From NCBI GenBank assembly GCA_943324745.2, contig CALPMT020000013.1:1-64000 (forward strand): 64,000 nucleotides of DNA. Direction: 5' to 3'. This document shows, one piece after another, positions 63,316-64,000 of the stretch. The notes beneath the pieces are model-generated. The model did no database searches. It saw only the letters and a list, made by a program, of their open reading frames with translations, and was not told the origin of the DNA. Both the position numbers and the translations under genes were made by a program. Within the stretch, counting starts at the first letter, position 1, and every line of letters starts with the position of its first letter. This DNA comes from Chitinophaga pinensis. Lineage in GTDB: Bacteria; Bacteroidota; Bacteroidia; Flavobacteriales_D; Crocinitomicaceae.

Positions 63316-64000
63316 ATGAAACAAAACTCATACATAGTCGCAGGATACAGAACTGCAATCGGAAAAGCTGGAAAAGGAGGTTTTCGTTTTTCAAGACCAG
63401 ATGAATTAGGTGCTGAAGTGATCCGCCATCTAATGAGTCAATTCCCGCAATTAGATCCTGATCGTGTGGATGATGTAATTGTAGGTAATGCAACACCTGA
63501 AGCTGAACAAGGATTGAATATGGGGCGAATGATTTCATTAATGGGATTTGATTCTGTGAAAGTGCCTGGAATAACGGTGAATAGATATTGTTCTTCAGGG
63601 TTGGAAACAATTGCTATGGCTCGTGCAAAAATAGAAGCAGGAATGGCAGATTGTATTATTGCAGGAGGGGCTGAATCAATGTCAATCATGGCGATGGGAG
63701 GCTGGAGAATTGTTCCTGGAGCTAAAGTTGCTAAGGAACATCCTGATTGGTATTGGGGGATGGGGTTGACTGCAGAAGAAGTAGCTAATCGTTATAAAAT
63801 TTCGCGTGAAGCTCAAGATGCATTTGCTGTTCATTCTCATGAAAAAGCATTAAAGGCAATCGCAGAAGGCAAATTTAAAGAAGAGATAGTTCCTATTACA
63901 GTTGAACATATATTTCTTGATCAACAAGAAAAAAGACAAGTGAAATCGTATGTAGTACATACGGATGAAGGCCCACGTAAAAGTACAGTAGAAGGATTAG
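63316..64000 (+). CDS. fadA: Thiolase (acetyl-CoA acyltransferase), partial
   Basis: The reading frame from ATG 63316 stays open to the window end: 228 complete codons plus one base, with no stop. The product is a thiolase: the start reads YIVAGYRTAIGKAGKGGF; the active-site Cys is in NRYCSSGLETIAMARAKIEAG; then AGGAESMSIM. It ends the beta-oxidation turn, cutting 3-oxoacyl-CoA with CoA. With fadN upstream it makes the fadNA module; a fadE may follow outside the window. The C-terminal His and Cys motifs are not yet seen. Confidence 0.93.
   Translation, partial: MKQNSYIVAGYRTAIGKAGKGGFRFSRPDELGAEVIRHLMSQFPQLDPDRVDDVIVGNATPEAEQGLNMGRMISLMGFDSVKVPGITVNRYCSSGLETIAMARAKIEAGMADCIIAGGAESMSIMAMGGWRIVPGAKVAKEHPDWYWGMGLTAEEVANRYKISREAQDAFAVHSHEKALKAIAEGKFKEEIVPITVEHIFLDQQEKRQVKSYVVHTDEGPRKSTVEGL

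Overview
The window is AT-rich bacterial DNA from a member of the Bacteroidota, most likely the order Flavobacteriales. A Fluviicola/Crocinitomicaceae-like organism is my guess and cannot be proved from this stretch. The reasons are type IX secretion substrates with the gliding-type C-terminal domain, a PorP/SprF-type protein, GldF/GldG, DUF4290 next to murA, a split metH, a fused E1 dehydrogenase, and promoters matching the Bacteroidota -7 consensus TAnnTTTG instead of sigma-70 boxes. No rRNA, tRNA, prophage, transposase gene or CRISPR array was found.

Layout. 1-6.7 kb: a CE2-type esterase lipoprotein, an MMPL/RND exporter and the DEAD-box helicase RhlE, separated by unusually repeat-rich gaps. 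6.7-22.4 kb: a surface/secretion block made of a 1615-residue adhesin-like type IX substrate, a PorP/SprF protein, a TPR/propeller/OmpA protein, a SAM-I riboswitch controlling a two-gene methionine synthase, then a second large PKD-repeat type IX substrate. 22.4-30.4 kb: an M20 amidohydrolase, a TauE-like exporter, a LuxE-like protein, DUF2442 with a broken DUF4160 partner, HflX, a small cytochrome c, MnSOD-type superoxide dismutase, and an Nfu/Mrp iron-sulfur pair. 30.6-45.8 kb: a DPP-IV-like peptidase, a fused branched-chain-type E1, Fic, a lytic transglycosylase, YidD, a sugar transferase, GrpE/DnaJ, MurA and an esterase. 45.8-54.1 kb: RecG, then the ring-hydroxylating phenylacetyl-CoA monooxygenase genes paaABCD on the minus strand facing two tandem paaE reductases and a short-chain dehydrogenase on the plus strand. 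54.2-64 kb: gldF, gldG, a DUF4340 protein, dnaN, a PaaI thioesterase and a fadN-fadA beta-oxidation pair; fadA runs off the end.

How the genes work together. The phenylacetate monooxygenase, the PaaI thioesterase and FadN/FadA form a picture of aromatic and fatty-acid catabolism ending in acetyl-CoA. The large repeat proteins with PorP/SprF and GldF/G point to surface adhesion and probably gliding. The SAM riboswitch links methionine synthesis to SAM level.

Most unusual content. The gaps hold several families of non-coding repeats. (i) Degenerate heptanucleotide (GTCT/AGAC) arrays flank, in inverted orientation, a solitary four-helix-bundle (23S rRNA IVP/Avd family) gene that splits fadN from fadA. 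A similar heptad palindrome without a gene lies at 24.0-24.14 kb. Together they look like a loaded and an empty form of one element. (ii) A repeat of about 180 bp occurs in two opposite copies plus a partial third. Its central hairpin has different stem sequences that still pair. (iii) There are elements bounded by TTAACACAAAG. Other points are a hairpin that buries the rhlE start codon, a MurA with Asp instead of the fosfomycin-target Cys, a DnaJ that has lost one of its two zinc centres, and a decayed DUF4160 gene. All assignments are by reading the sequence; no database search was run.
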